A stretch of DNA of 16,783 nucleotides from Ignavibacteria bacterium (lineage in GTDB: Bacteria; Bacteroidota; Ignavibacteria; Ignavibacteriales; Melioribacteraceae): positions 1 to 16,783 of the forward strand of contig QILJ01000409.1 in the NCBI GenBank assembly GCA_003233295.1. Direction: 5' to 3'. Shown in pieces: positions 7,165 to 15,563 of the stretch. The notes beneath the pieces were generated by a model, which was not told the DNA's origin, made no database searches, and worked only from the letters and a program-made list of their open reading frames with translations. Position 1 is the first letter of the stretch; every line of letters starts with the position of its first letter. The position numbers and the translations under genes are program-made.

Positions 7165-9426
7165 ATGACCCAAAACTTTTACATGATCCAAAAAGTTTAT
7201 AATGGTCTTGCCGACAAACAAAAGAAAGCAAGAGAGGTTGTAGGAAGACCATTAACGTTAGCCGAAAAGATTTTATACTCCCACTTATGGGAAGAACCAA
7301 CGAGAGAATTTGAAAGAGGAAAAGATTATGTTGACCTTTCCCCCGACCGTGTTGCCATGCAGGATGCGACTGCTCAAATGGCAATGCTTCAGTTTATGCA
7401 TGCCGGAAAGAAAAAAGCTGCAGTTCCGGCAACGGCTCATGCCGATCATTTAATTCAAGCAAAAATTTCTGCCGATGTTGATCTGGAGAGAGCGAAGAAT
7501 GAAAACGCAGAAGTTTACGATTTCTTGGAAAGCGTTACTAGTAAATATGGTGTCGGCTTCTGGAAGCCCGGTGCCGGAATTATACACCAGGTTGTACTCG
7601 AAAATTATGCTTTCCCCGGCGGTATGATGATTGGAACTGATTCTCATACTCCTAATGCAGGTGGACTTGGAATGGTAGCAATTGGCGTTGGCGGTGCAGA
7701 TGCCGTTGATGTTATGGCTGAAATGCCTTGGGAATTGAAATGGCCTAAGCTAATTGGTATTAAGCTCACCGGGAAACTTTCGGGTTGGACCTCACCTAAA
7801 GATGTAATTTTGGAAGTAGCTGGAAGACTTACTGTAAAAGGGGGTACCGGAGCAATTGTTGAATATTTTGGCGAAGGAACAAAATCTATTTCAGCTACGG
7901 GTAAAGGAACTATCTGCAATATGGGTGCTGAAATCGGCGCGACAACCTCGCTGTTTCCGTTTGATGAAAAGATAGCAAACTATCTAAAAATCACCAGAAG
8001 AGAAGATGTTGCAGAATTGGCTTTAGCACATAAAGAATATTTAGTTGCTGATCCTGAAGTTGCTGAAAATCCGGAAAAATACTTTGATGAAATTTTAGAA
8101 ATAAACTTGAGTGAATTGGAACCGCATTTGAATGGACCTTATTCACCCGATAGAGCATGGAAACTTTCTGAAATGAAAGAAGCTGCAAAAGAAAATGACT
8201 TTCCTGAAGAATTAAGCGTTGGATTGATTGGTAGCTGTACTAACTCAAGTTATGAGGATATCGACCGTGCAGCCAGCATTGCTCGTCAAGCTTTAGACAA
8301 AGGATTAAAGGCAAAGTCGAAATTTACAATTACCCCGGGTTCAGAGCAGGTGCGCGCTACTATTGAGCGAGACGGACAATTGAAAACGTTTACCGATTTC
8401 GGCGGTGTAGTGCTTGCCAATGCATGCGGTCCTTGTATCGGTATGTGGGAGCGCATGGACAACCCCGAACAGAAGAAGAACAGTATTGTAACTTCGTTCA
8501 ACAGAAATTTTGCAAAACGGCAGGACGGAAACCCGAAAACTTTAGCGTTTGTTGCCTCACCGGAAATCACTACGGCGCTAGCGCTTGCCGGCAAGATCAC
8601 GTTCAATCCGGAAACAGATACACTTACCGATACTGAAGGTAATGAATTCAAATTAAATTCCCCTTACGGTGATGAATTGCCTGCAAAAGGATTTGAACCT
8701 GATTTAAACGGTTATCTGCCGCCTGCTGAAGATCCTTCAAAGGTTGAAGTTAAGATCAATCCTGACAGTGAACGATTACAGTTACTTGAAAGATTTAGTC
8801 CGTGGGATGGAAATGATTTTGTGGATATGCGGTTACTACTGAAAGCAAAAGGGAAATGTACAACAGATCATATTTCAATGGCTGGTCCTTGGCTTCGCTT
8901 CCGCGGTCATTTGGATAATATTTCTAACAACTTTTTACTCGGCGCTGTAAATGCCTATACTGATAGTACAGGAAAAGCCAAAAATCTTTTAACCGGAGAA
9001 TATCAAGTTGTACATGAAGTTGCGCGCGATTACAAAGCACATGGAATTGGCTGGGTGGTTGTAGGTGATGAAAACTACGGTGAAGGTTCGAGTCGTGAAC
9101 ATGCAGCTATGGAACCGAGATTTCTGGGCGGTAAAGCAATTATCGTTAAAAGTTTTGCACGTATTCATGAGACTAACTTGAAAAAGCAAGGAATGCTGCC
9201 TTTAACTTTTGATAATTCAGCTGATTATGATAAGATTTTTGAAGACGATTTACTTAGTATTGTAGACTTGAAAGAATTAGCACCGGGCAAACAGCTTAAA
9301 TTAACTGTAAAACATTCTGACGGTACTTCTGATGAAATAATGTTGAATCATACAATGAATGAAAATCAGATTGAGTGGTTTAGAGCAGGTAGCGCACTGA
9401 ATTTAATTGCAGCACAGAATAAATAA
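7165..9426 (+). CDS. acn: Aconitate hydratase, mitochondrial type
   Basis: A complete 753-residue aconitase that interconverts citrate and isocitrate through cis-aconitate in the TCA cycle, using a cytoplasmic [4Fe-4S] cluster. Cluster ligands are visible as C358 in GSCTNSS and C421 and C424 in CGPCIG; the numbering coincides with that used for mature mammalian mitochondrial aconitase. Other family motifs are [15 protein letters not shown] near 154 and [14 protein letters not shown], whose Ser642 corresponds to the catalytic serine. The swivelling C-terminal domain is complete. The length and motif spelling place it with mitochondrial-type enzymes (about 750-780 residues), not the roughly 890-residue AcnA or the AcnB fold. 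No frameshift or missing ligand is seen. It is a single-gene unit, bounded by terminators on both sides, with a strong Shine-Dalgarno site. Confidence 0.97.
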   Translation: MTQNFYMIQKVYNGLADKQKKAREVVGRPLTLAEKILYSHLWEEPTREFERGKDYVDLSPDRVAMQDATAQMAMLQFMHAGKKKAAVPATAHADHLIQAKISADVDLERAKNENAEVYDFLESVTSKYGVGFWKPGAGIIHQVVLENYAFPGGMMIGTDSHTPNAGGLGMVAIGVGGADAVDVMAEMPWELKWPKLIGIKLTGKLSGWTSPKDVILEVAGRLTVKGGTGAIVEYFGEGTKSISATGKGTICNMGAEIGATTSLFPFDEKIANYLKITRREDVAELALAHKEYLVADPEVAENPEKYFDEILEINLSELEPHLNGPYSPDRAWKLSEMKEAAKENDFPEELSVGLIGSCTNSSYEDIDRAASIARQALDKGLKAKSKFTITPGSEQVRATIERDGQLKTFTDFGGVVLANACGPCIGMWERMDNPEQKKNSIVTSFNRNFAKRQDGNPKTLAFVASPEITTALALAGKITFNPETDTLTDTEGNEFKLNSPYGDELPAKGFEPDLNGYLPPAEDPSKVEVKINPDSERLQLLERFSPWDGNDFVDMRLLLKAKGKCTTDHISMAGPWLRFRGHLDNISNNFLLGAVNAYTDSTGKAKNLLTGEYQVVHEVARDYKAHGIGWVVVGDENYGEGSSREHAAMEPRFLGGKAIIVKSFARIHETNLKKQGMLPLTFDNSADYDKIFEDDLLSIVDLKELAPGKQLKLTVKHSDGTSDEIMLNHTMNENQIEWFRAGSALNLIAAQNK

Positions 9427-9438
9427 TTTCTGCATTAT

Positions 9439-9475
9439 TAAAAAGCCCGACTTCTTGGGGATATCGGGCTTTTTA
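9439..9475. terminator. Bidirectional terminator between convergent aconitase and T9SS-protein genes
   Basis: A 12-bp stem pairs 9439-9450 (TAAAAAGCCCGA) with 9464-9475 (TCGGGCTTTTTA) around a 13-base loop. The A run on the left and T run on the right give a U tract on either strand, so it can end aconitase transcripts (12 bases past the stop) and transcripts from the - strand gene at 9599-10972. Confidence 0.9.
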
Positions 9476-9598
9476 TTGTTGCCAATGAATGGTTGTTGAC
9501 AGTTAACTAAGTTTTTTGTGTTACAAAGCATTTCATAATGCTGAATATCAATTTATCGTCACTGGTGGTTATCGTGACTTTCATATATTGATCAAACT

Positions 9599-10972
9599 TT
9601 ATTTGAGTAATATCATTTTCATTGTTTTAGTAAATCCGTTTGTAGTTAGCCTGTAGAAATATAAGCCGCTTGCGAGTTTGTTCGCATTAAATTCGACCTC
9701 ATAATTTCCAGACTTTTGCTCTTTATTTACGAGAGTCGTTATTTCTTCTCCTAAAATATCAAACACTCTTAAAGTTACATGTGGCACAGAATAGTATTCT
9801 GTGCTACGTGGTATACTGTATTTTATTATTGTGCTTGGATTAAACGGGTTGGGATAATTTTGTTCCAATCTAAAATTATCAGGCAAATTGTTTGTAACCT
9901 TTTCCACACCAACGGTAACAGTATCAATAAATCTTAAAAGACCTTGATCGGAGTTAAAATAAATCGTTGCGGGGTTTTTATTATCGGACCAAATTTCTCC
10001 TGCATTGCCTGAATAGATTTTCTGAAAATGTTTACCATTATCTTCTGTTAAGTATAATCCTCCCGTATATGAAACATAAAGTCTACCCTCAACATACTGA
10101 TCTACTAATATATTCAAAACTATTCCTTCTGGGTCAATCTCTAATAAGGTTGAATCTATTCTCTCCCAGCTTTCTCCACCGTTTGTTGTCATTGCTAAAA
10201 TCCAATTATCATGTTCTGAATTGTATAATTGTCCACAGTAAAGTATATCAGGATTACTTTTACTTATTTCCAAAGCTCGAAGATCATCCCAATAAGTACT
10301 CAAGTTATTATTTACTGTTTCCCATGTTTCTCCAGAATCAATTGATTTTCTAATATAAGAGTTTAGTTCAATACCATATATAACATTTGCATCAAGAGAA
10401 TTAAACACGATCTTTTCATATTCTGTCATAGTATCTACAATAGCCCAACTATTACCTCCATCTGTACTTCTAAATAAATGGGTCTCGTAAAACATAGGTC
10501 TAAAGTTTGATACGAATACTATATCTGGACTAATTGGGTCATAAACGACATAATCAACTTCATTAAAATTTTTAAACATATTTGTCGAATCCCATGTTAT
10601 ACCTCTATCAATAGTTTTTAGCAGATCACCTCCAGCAGCAAGGTACCCGACATTCGGATTAGATGGATTAAAAGAAAATTTAGAAAATAATATACCACCG
10701 GATCCAGATTCATGTGAAATAACTTTTGTTGGAATCCAAGTTATCCCATTATCTGTTGAAATTGATATTGTATCAACCGAGACAATAGCAACCAACCTAT
10801 CTTCAATTTCCGGATCAATGAAAAGATCATTTACGCTTTCACCAAGGTTTATAAAATCATCTATTTGTATAGAGTTAATATTACTTTTAGAAGAATTGTT
10901 AATCTGGGAATAAATATTATAATTTAATAGTATTGATAGGACAAAAAACGATATAGTTGTTTTTCTATGCAT
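9599..10972 (-). CDS. Secreted Asp-box beta-propeller protein with type IX secretion sorting domain
   Basis: A 457-residue exported protein. Residues 1-22 (MHRK..., then a hydrophobic run ending NIYSQ) form a Sec signal peptide. Six Asp-box/BNR motifs of the S/T-x-D-x-G-x-x-W type follow at about 72-79 (STDNGITW), 120-127, 169-176 (STDGGNSW), 210-217 (SIDSGETW), 262-269 (TTNGGESW) and a weaker one at 309-316. They are spaced about 40-52 residues apart, as in a sortilin/sialidase-like propeller; no catalytic activity can be inferred. Residues 363-457 form a T9SS sorting tail (NYPNPFNPST, VFDILG, SGLYFYRL). The tail contains an in-frame palindromic insertion at residues 389-398. The start at 10972 is chosen over ATG 11086, because the longer frame puts unrelated residues before the signal peptide and begins inside the -35 element. 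AT-rich (10261-10320 is 30% GC). Confidence 0.85.
   Translation of the reverse strand: MHRKTTISFFVLSILLNYNIYSQINNSSKSNINSIQIDDFINLGESVNDLFIDPEIEDRLVAIVSVDTISISTDNGITWIPTKVISHESGSGGILFSKFSFNPSNPNVGYLAAGGDLLKTIDRGITWDSTNMFKNFNEVDYVVYDPISPDIVFVSNFRPMFYETHLFRSTDGGNSWAIVDTMTEYEKIVFNSLDANVIYGIELNSYIRKSIDSGETWETVNNNLSTYWDDLRALEISKSNPDILYCGQLYNSEHDNWILAMTTNGGESWERIDSTLLEIDPEGIVLNILVDQYVEGRLYVSYTGGLYLTEDNGKHFQKIYSGNAGEIWSDNKNPATIYFNSDQGLLRFIDTVTVGVEKVTNNLPDNFRLEQNYPNPFNPSTIIKYSIPRSTEYYSVPHVTLRVFDILGEEITTLVNKEQKSGNYEVEFNANKLASGLYFYRLTTNGFTKTMKMILLK
9781..9807 (-). repeat. GTAG-headed REP-like palindrome inside the sorting domain
   Basis: On the coding (-) strand the 27 bases begin GTAGCACAGAAT, pass a 3-base loop ACT, and return as ATTCTGTGCCAC: 11 of 12 pairs match. 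A 5' GTAG followed by a stem-loop is the hallmark of REP elements mobilised by REP-associated tyrosine transposases. It encodes about RSTEYYSVPH between IP and VTLRVFD, where sorting domains normally read straight through. A genome-wide copy number is needed to make it a true repeat. Confidence 0.55.
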
Positions 10973-11021
10973 TATAAGAGAGAGAGAACTTAAAAAAAGA
11001 CAAGTGCTCCTTTGATTCCAT
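10965..11021 (-). CDS. Short upstream ORF overlapping the secreted-protein start
   Basis: An 18-codon frame (MESKEHLSFFKFSLSYNA) starts at ATG 11021-11019 and stops at TAG 10967-10965, overlapping the first 8 bases of the secreted-protein gene. It has the best ribosome binding site of the locus, GAGGT (11032-11028) with 6-base spacing, whereas the main ATG has none. It lies 30 bases after the predicted transcription start. It may act as a leader peptide that couples translation to the main gene. It contains a T7 run (10998-10992) and a (CT)5 run (10986-10977). No homology is recognised. Confidence 0.4.
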   Translation of the reverse strand: MESKEHLSFFKFSLSYNA

Positions 11022-11057
11022 AGTATTACCTCGTTTCTATGTTTTAATATTACTAGC

Positions 11058-11086
11058 ATGTTAAGGAATTTTTTGATTTTTGTCAA
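11058..11086 (-). promoter_or_regulatory. Predicted sigma70-like promoter of the secreted T9SS-protein gene
   Basis: On the - strand a perfect TTGACA (11086-11081), a 17-base spacer and TAACAT (11063-11058; 4 of 6 to TATAAT). Transcription would start near 11051, leaving a leader of about 80 bases that contains the upstream ORF. Its position rules out a translation start at 11086. Confidence 0.55.
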
Positions 11087-11178
11087 AGCGGTTTTAATTA
11101 AAATATCAGCTCGGATTAATAATAGATTAGTGTTAGTAATATTGAGAAAGCATTATTAAAAATAAGTTAGAATCAGAT

Positions 11179-11216
11179 GCCCAATCCCGTAATGCAGGAT
11201 TGGGCTTTTCTTTTTT
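11179..11216 (+). terminator. Hairpin with + strand U tract between two - strand genes
   Basis: A 9-bp perfect stem GCCCAATCC (11179-11187) / GGATTGGGC (11197-11205) with a 9-base loop, followed by TTTTCTTTTTT (11206-11216). Read on + it is a textbook intrinsic terminator; read on -, past the clpB stop, the hairpin is followed by ATCTGATT, with no U tract. It may still serve clpB inefficiently, but its polarity points to a + strand transcript. Confidence 0.7.
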
Positions 11217-11229
11217 CTATTTTATCAAT

Positions 11230-13848
11230 TTACTTTTTCTTAAAAGACAATTTGCCTTCACCGGAATAATCAATATAGATCGTATCTCCGGAGACAAACT
11301 CTCCAACAAGAAGTTCTGTTGACAACGGATTTATCAAATATTTTTGAATTGTACGCTTCAACGGTCTAGCACCGTAGGAAACATCATATCCGGTTTCTAT
11401 TAAGAACTCCTTAGCAGGCTTTGATACTTCCATCTTAATGTTTTTATCTGCCAATAATTTTTCAACATTTCCAAGCTGGATATCAACAATGCTCTCCATC
11501 TCTTTCTTGAGCAATGGTTTGAAGAGAACCACCTCATCAATTCTGTTCAAAAATTCCGGACGGATTGTCTTACGCAATAGATCCATCAAGTTGATTTTTA
11601 AGTCGTCCATTATGGAATCAAAATTTTCCTCATTGATGATCTCCATTTTCTCTTGTATCAAACCTGCACCGATATTGGAAGTCATTATGATTATCGTATT
11701 CTTGAAATCAACAGTTCTTCCCTGGTTATCGGTCAATCTGCCGTCATCCAAAACTTGGAGCAGAATGTTGTAAACATCGTGATGCGCTTTCTCAATTTCA
11801 TCAAGCAGAACAACGGAATAAGGTCTTCGTCTAACCGCTTCCGTAAGCTGTCCGCCTTCTTCGTAACCGACATACCCGGGAGGCGCACCGATCAGTCTCG
11901 AGACCGAATGTTTCTCCATATACTCCGACATATCAATTCGTATCATTGCATGTTCATCGTTAAAGAGGAAATCGGCAAGCGATCGCGCCAACTCTGTTTT
12001 ACCAACACCGGTTGTACCGATAAATATGAATGATCCTATCGGTCTGCTTGAATCCTGCAGTCCCGCTCTCGAACGGCGGATTGCGTTTGACACAGCTGTA
12101 ACTGCTTCATCTTGTCCAATGACACGTTTGTGAAGTTCTTCTTCCATTCTAACAAGTTTGCTTCTTTCGCTTTCCAACATTCGGCTTACCGGGATGCCCG
12201 TCCACTTTGCAACGACTTCCGCCACATCTTCGGCGTCAACCTCTTCTTTCAGCAGTCGATGATCTTTTTGTACCTTCGTCAGTTCTTCGGTTTCTGCTTT
12301 CAGTTCGTTTTCCAATTTCGTAATAACGCCATATCGTATCTCGGCAACCTTACCGAGATCCCCTTCTCTTTCAAATTTATCCGCATCAGCTTTTACTTTT
12401 TCTATCTCGCCCTTAAGCGCTCGTATTTTTTGTATTTTCTCTTTTTCCAAAAGCCAATGACTCTTTAGTTTATTACGTTTCTCTTCAAGATCAGCCAGTT
12501 CTTTTTTCAAGTCATCCAGTCGTTTTACAGAAGCCTCATCTTTTTCACGACGTAATGCTTCGCGCTCAATTTCAAGCTGTTTGATCTTTCTTTCCAGTTG
12601 ATCAAGTTCCTCAGGCATTGAATTTATCTCTATTCTTAACTTCGATGCCGATTCATCAATAAGATCAATTGCTTTATCCGGAAGAAATCTGTCTGTTATA
12701 TATCTGTTTGACAACTGCACCGCTGCAACAATGGCGCCGTCAGTAATTCTAACACCATGATGAACTTCATATCTTTCTTTCAACCCGCGCAAGATAGAAA
12801 TTGAATCTTCCTCAGTCGGTTCAGATACCATCACAGGCTGAAAACGTCTTTCCAATGCGGCATCTTTCTCAATATATTTTTTGTATTCATTGAGTGTTGT
12901 TGCGCCAATTGCATGGAGTTCGCCTCTTGCTAATGCGGGCTTAAGAATGTTCGCTGCATCCATAGCGCCTTCTGTCTTTCCAGCGCCGACAAGCTGATGT
13001 ATCTCGTCAATGAAGAGAATTATCTCACCATGTGCTTCTTGAACTTCTTTAATAACGGCTTTCAGTCTTTCCTCAAACTGTCCTCGATACTGCGCTCCAG
13101 CTACAAGCGCGCCCATATCAAGCGCAATTATTCTTTTTGTTCTCAGATTTTCGGGCACATCGCCTGCAATAATTCTATGCGCCATCCCTTCGGCTATTGC
13201 CGTTTTACCAACACCAGGCTCACCGATAAGAACCGGATTGTTTTTTGTCCTTCTGGATAACACCTGAAGCACACGTCTTATCTCTTCGTCTCTGCCTATG
13301 ACAGGATCGAGCTTATTGCTTTTTGCAAGCTCGTTCAGATCACGTCCGTATTTTTTCAACGATTGATAAGTTTCTTCCGCATTCTGTGATGTCACTCTTT
13401 GATTACCGCGTATATCTTTCAATGCGGCTAAAATTATATTCTTGTTTAACCCGATACTCTCGAATATTTTTTGTATCTCACCGCCGCTTTCCGTAAGTGC
13501 TAGAAGAATATGTTCCGTTGAAATATATTCATCCTTAAGATTTTTGGCTTCCTTTGCCGAAGCATCAAAAACCTTTGCGGTAGTGGTTGATATCTGCTGA
13601 TTCCCAATTCCCGCACCGGTTACTTTAGGAAGTTTTTCTAATAACGCCCCAATTTTAATCCTTATTTGGTCAATACTTGCTCCAACCTTTTGAATGATTG
13701 AAACAGCAATATTGTCCTTGTCCTGCAGCATAGCAGCAAGAATATGTTCAGGTTCAACTATTTGATTGTTGTAATTCTGAGCAATCTCAATTGAATTCTG
13801 AATTGTCTCCTGTGCTTTTACTGTAAATTTATTTAAATCTAATGCCAT
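11230..13848 (-). CDS. clpB: ATP-dependent disaggregase ClpB
   Basis: A complete 872-residue Hsp100 chaperone that forms a hexamer and, with DnaK/DnaJ/GrpE, pulls polypeptides out of aggregates in the cytoplasm. In order: a double Clp N domain (1-145; PEHILAAML and [10 protein letters not shown] repeats), AAA+ domain 1 with Walker A GEPGVGKT at 209-216 and Walker B ILFIDEIH, the ClpB-specific coiled-coil middle domain (about 410-530, long Leu/Glu/Lys heptads), the conserved [14 protein letters not shown]+ domain 2 with Walker A GTTGVGKT at 611-618 and [11 protein letters not shown], and the C-terminal D2-small domain ending in LSFKKK. All ATPase motifs are intact. The start is fixed by AGGAG 9 bases upstream and by the standard N-terminal [15 protein letters not shown] sigma70-like promoter lies upstream; no CIRCE element is seen there. 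Confidence 0.98.
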   Translation of the reverse strand: MALDLNKFTVKAQETIQNSIEIAQNYNNQIVEPEHILAAMLQDKDNIAVSIIQKVGASIDQIRIKIGALLEKLPKVTGAGIGNQQISTTTAKVFDASAKEAKNLKDEYISTEHILLALTESGGEIQKIFESIGLNKNIILAALKDIRGNQRVTSQNAEETYQSLKKYGRDLNELAKSNKLDPVIGRDEEIRRVLQVLSRRTKNNPVLIGEPGVGKTAIAEGMAHRIIAGDVPENLRTKRIIALDMGALVAGAQYRGQFEERLKAVIKEVQEAHGEIILFIDEIHQLVGAGKTEGAMDAANILKPALARGELHAIGATTLNEYKKYIEKDAALERRFQPVMVSEPTEEDSISILRGLKERYEVHHGVRITDGAIVAAVQLSNRYITDRFLPDKAIDLIDESASKLRIEINSMPEELDQLERKIKQLEIEREALRREKDEASVKRLDDLKKELADLEEKRNKLKSHWLLEKEKIQKIRALKGEIEKVKADADKFEREGDLGKVAEIRYGVITKLENELKAETEELTKVQKDHRLLKEEVDAEDVAEVVAKWTGIPVSRMLESERSKLVRMEEELHKRVIGQDEAVTAVSNAIRRSRAGLQDSSRPIGSFIFIGTTGVGKTELARSLADFLFNDEHAMIRIDMSEYMEKHSVSRLIGAPPGYVGYEEGGQLTEAVRRRPYSVVLLDEIEKAHHDVYNILLQVLDDGRLTDNQGRTVDFKNTIIIMTSNIGAGLIQEKMEIINEENFDSIMDDLKINLMDLLRKTIRPEFLNRIDEVVLFKPLLKKEMESIVDIQLGNVEKLLADKNIKMEVSKPAKEFLIETGYDVSYGARPLKRTIQKYLINPLSTELLVGEFVSGDTIYIDYSGEGKLSFKKK

Positions 13849-13857
13849 AATATTTAT

Positions 13858-13862
13858 CTCCT
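13858..13862 (-). promoter_or_regulatory. Strong Shine-Dalgarno site of clpB
   Basis: AGGAG on the - strand, 9 bases before the ATG at 13848, in the context TATAGGAGATAA. It shares AGGAGAT with the aconitase site. Confidence 0.7.
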
Positions 13863-13883
13863 ATATTTTATTTTTTTCATATT

Positions 13884-13912
13884 ATAATAGTCATTCTCGC
13901 ATGTTTTGCCAA
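13884..13912 (-). promoter_or_regulatory. Predicted clpB promoter
   Basis: On the - strand TTGGCA (13912-13907), a 17-base spacer and TATTAT (13889-13884), each 5 of 6 to the sigma70 consensus. A perfect TATAAT overlaps 3 bases further (13886-13881), but at 20-base spacing. The leader would be about 30 bases. Heat control by an alternative sigma factor is not evident. Confidence 0.5.
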
Positions 13913-14023
13913 AGGCTTTCCTGCTAAAAACAGATTTGAATATTGGTTCACTTTAATATTCTTTCTTTGTAATTTGTAAATTAAAATCCACAATATTTTT
14001 CTCAACTTTATGAATTTATTAAT

Positions 14024-15517
14024 ATGATGAAAAAAATCTTTATTTGTTTCACATTTTTACTATTTCTTCAACATCTTTCTGCACAAAATGTTTCACCAAA
14101 AAGAGAATTCCGCGCCACATGGATCGCTACGGTTGCAAATATCGACTGGCCTACAAACAAATATGCTGGTCCCGAAGAACAGAAAACCGAGCTGACAGCA
14201 ATGCTCGATTCTCTTAAGCAAGCCGGAATGAATGCTATCTTCTTCCAAGTTAGAACAGAATGTGATGCTCTTTATGATTCGAAAATTGAACCTTGGTCTT
14301 ACTGGCTGACAGGAGAGCAAGGGAAAGCGCCTGTTCCCTATTATGATCCGCTCAGTTTTGTGATCAAGGAAACACACAAACGAGGAATGGAACTTCATGC
14401 ATGGTTCAATCCATATCGTGCCGTGAAAGATATTGGAGCTTATAAACAAAGCCAAGATCATGTTTCTGTTCTCCACAAAGATTGGCTGATAAAATCGGGC
14501 AACTATGAAATGCTCGACCCTGGTCTACCTGAAGTAAGAGAGCATATTAAGTCAGTAATGAAGGACGTTCTAATCCGTTATGATATTGACGGAATTCATT
14601 TTGACGATTACTTTTATCCATACACTCCTATTACAAATGAGGACTCTCTTACCTTTGTTAATTACAGCAGAGGGTTTACCAATATTGATGATTGGAGAAG
14701 AGACAATATAAATCTGCTAATGGCAGAAATATACAATATAATAAAAGAGTCAAAACCAAAAGTGAAATTTGGTATTTCCCCCTTCGGAATTGTTCTGAAT
14801 AAGTATGCCGGAACTAACGGTTTTAATTCTTATAATATTCTTTATTGTGATCCCCTGAACTGGCTGGATAATAAAATTGTTGATTATATCACTCCACAGA
14901 TATATTGGGAAATCGGACATTCAAAAGCCGACTATGCAAAACTTTTACCTTGGTGGGCAACTGTGACCAACGGTAGGCACTTATATATTGGTCTATACTC
15001 CAGTAAGATGGCTTCGCCGAATTATAAAGGGAAGAAATCCGAGTTAGGAGATGAAATAAGGTTGAACAGGGCAACTAAAAATGTTTTAGGTTCTGTTTTC
15101 TTCAGCGCCAAATCAATTTCCAGAAATTGGAGCGGACTTGCCGACTCGATGAAACTAGACTGGTATAAGAACTTATCAATTCCTCCGGTAATGTCGTGGT
15201 TAGATAGTATCAAACCGCTTCCGGTAGAGAAACTTCGCAGAATTGAAACTGATTCCGGGATTCTTCTGTTCTGGAATCTACCCGATGCAGCCGAAGATGA
15301 TGAGTTTCCTTATTATTATTTAGTTTACAGATTTGAAGATAAGAACAAAATCAACTTAGATGATCCGTCGAAAATTGTTGCTAAAGTAATTAATAAAAAC
15401 ACAAGTTATTTTGAACTTGATAACTTAGAAGATGGCAAGACTTACTACTACGTAGTTACTTCTTTAGACAGGTTGCATAATGAAAGCAAGCCGGTAATCT
15501 TAGAAATTAAGAAATGA
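14024..15517 (+). CDS. Secreted GHL10-family glycosidase (DigH/YngK-like) with C-terminal fibronectin III-like domain
   Basis: A 497-residue protein with a cleavable signal peptide (about 1-20: MMKK, a Phe/Leu-rich core, then HLSAQ); no lipobox cysteine at the cleavage site. Residues about 27-330 are a GHL10 (Pfam PF02638) TIM barrel: REFRATWIATVANIDWP, AGMNAIFFQVRTECDALY, HAWFNPYRA, MLDPGLPEVREHI and DGIHFDDYFYPY (DGIHFDD at 189-195, the likely acidic active-site loop), then KFGISPFGIVLN and DYITPQIYWE. Family members with known roles, such as E. coli DigH, cut peptidoglycan glycan strands stripped of peptides; that function here is inferred from family. Residues about 395-497 are a fibronectin type III-like module (WNLPDAAEDD...YYLVYRFE...YYYVVTSLDRLHNES). 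It is divergent from clpB, 175 bases apart, and convergent with the M16 gene. ATGs at 14024 and 14027 are equally possible starts; neither has a clear ribosome site. Confidence 0.88.
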   Translation: MMKKIFICFTFLLFLQHLSAQNVSPKREFRATWIATVANIDWPTNKYAGPEEQKTELTAMLDSLKQAGMNAIFFQVRTECDALYDSKIEPWSYWLTGEQGKAPVPYYDPLSFVIKETHKRGMELHAWFNPYRAVKDIGAYKQSQDHVSVLHKDWLIKSGNYEMLDPGLPEVREHIKSVMKDVLIRYDIDGIHFDDYFYPYTPITNEDSLTFVNYSRGFTNIDDWRRDNINLLMAEIYNIIKESKPKVKFGISPFGIVLNKYAGTNGFNSYNILYCDPLNWLDNKIVDYITPQIYWEIGHSKADYAKLLPWWATVTNGRHLYIGLYSSKMASPNYKGKKSELGDEIRLNRATKNVLGSVFFSAKSISRNWSGLADSMKLDWYKNLSIPPVMSWLDSIKPLPVEKLRRIETDSGILLFWNLPDAAEDDEFPYYYLVYRFEDKNKINLDDPSKIVAKVINKNTSYFELDNLEDGKTYYYVVTSLDRLHNESKPVILEIKK

Positions 15518-15527
15518 TATCAGTATT

Positions 15528-15555
15528 GTAGGGACAAGTTGTGACTTGTCCCTAT
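15528..15555. repeat. GTAG-headed REP-like palindrome between convergent genes
   Basis: A perfect 11-bp inverted repeat, TAGGGACAAGT (15529-15539) and ACTTGTCCCTA (15544-15554), around TGTG, with flanking G15528/T15555 as a wobble pair. On + it begins GTAG, like the palindrome at 9781-9807. No T tract follows, so it is not a classical terminator, but it fills most of the 46-base gap between two convergent stops and could block read-through from both sides. Confidence 0.5.
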
Positions 15556-15563
15556 AAGCAATT

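Noticed and set aside
9507..9584. 25-codon - strand ORF downstream of the secreted-protein gene
   Set aside because: No Shine-Dalgarno sequence and no recognisable features; treated as untranslated 3' region before the terminator.
9967..10353. 128-codon + strand frame opposite the secreted-protein gene
   Set aside because: Composition is typical of the complement of an AT-rich gene; the - strand has clear Asp-box motifs through the same bases.
9599..11086. A 495-residue version of the secreted protein starting at ATG 11086
   Set aside because: The ATG coincides with the -35 element TTGACA, and 38 unrelated residues would precede a normal signal peptide beginning at 10972.
13849..14023. CIRCE or other heat-shock operator upstream of clpB
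   Set aside because: No TTAGCACTC-N9-GAGTGCTAA inverted repeat or close variant is present; only a sigma70-like promoter is visible.
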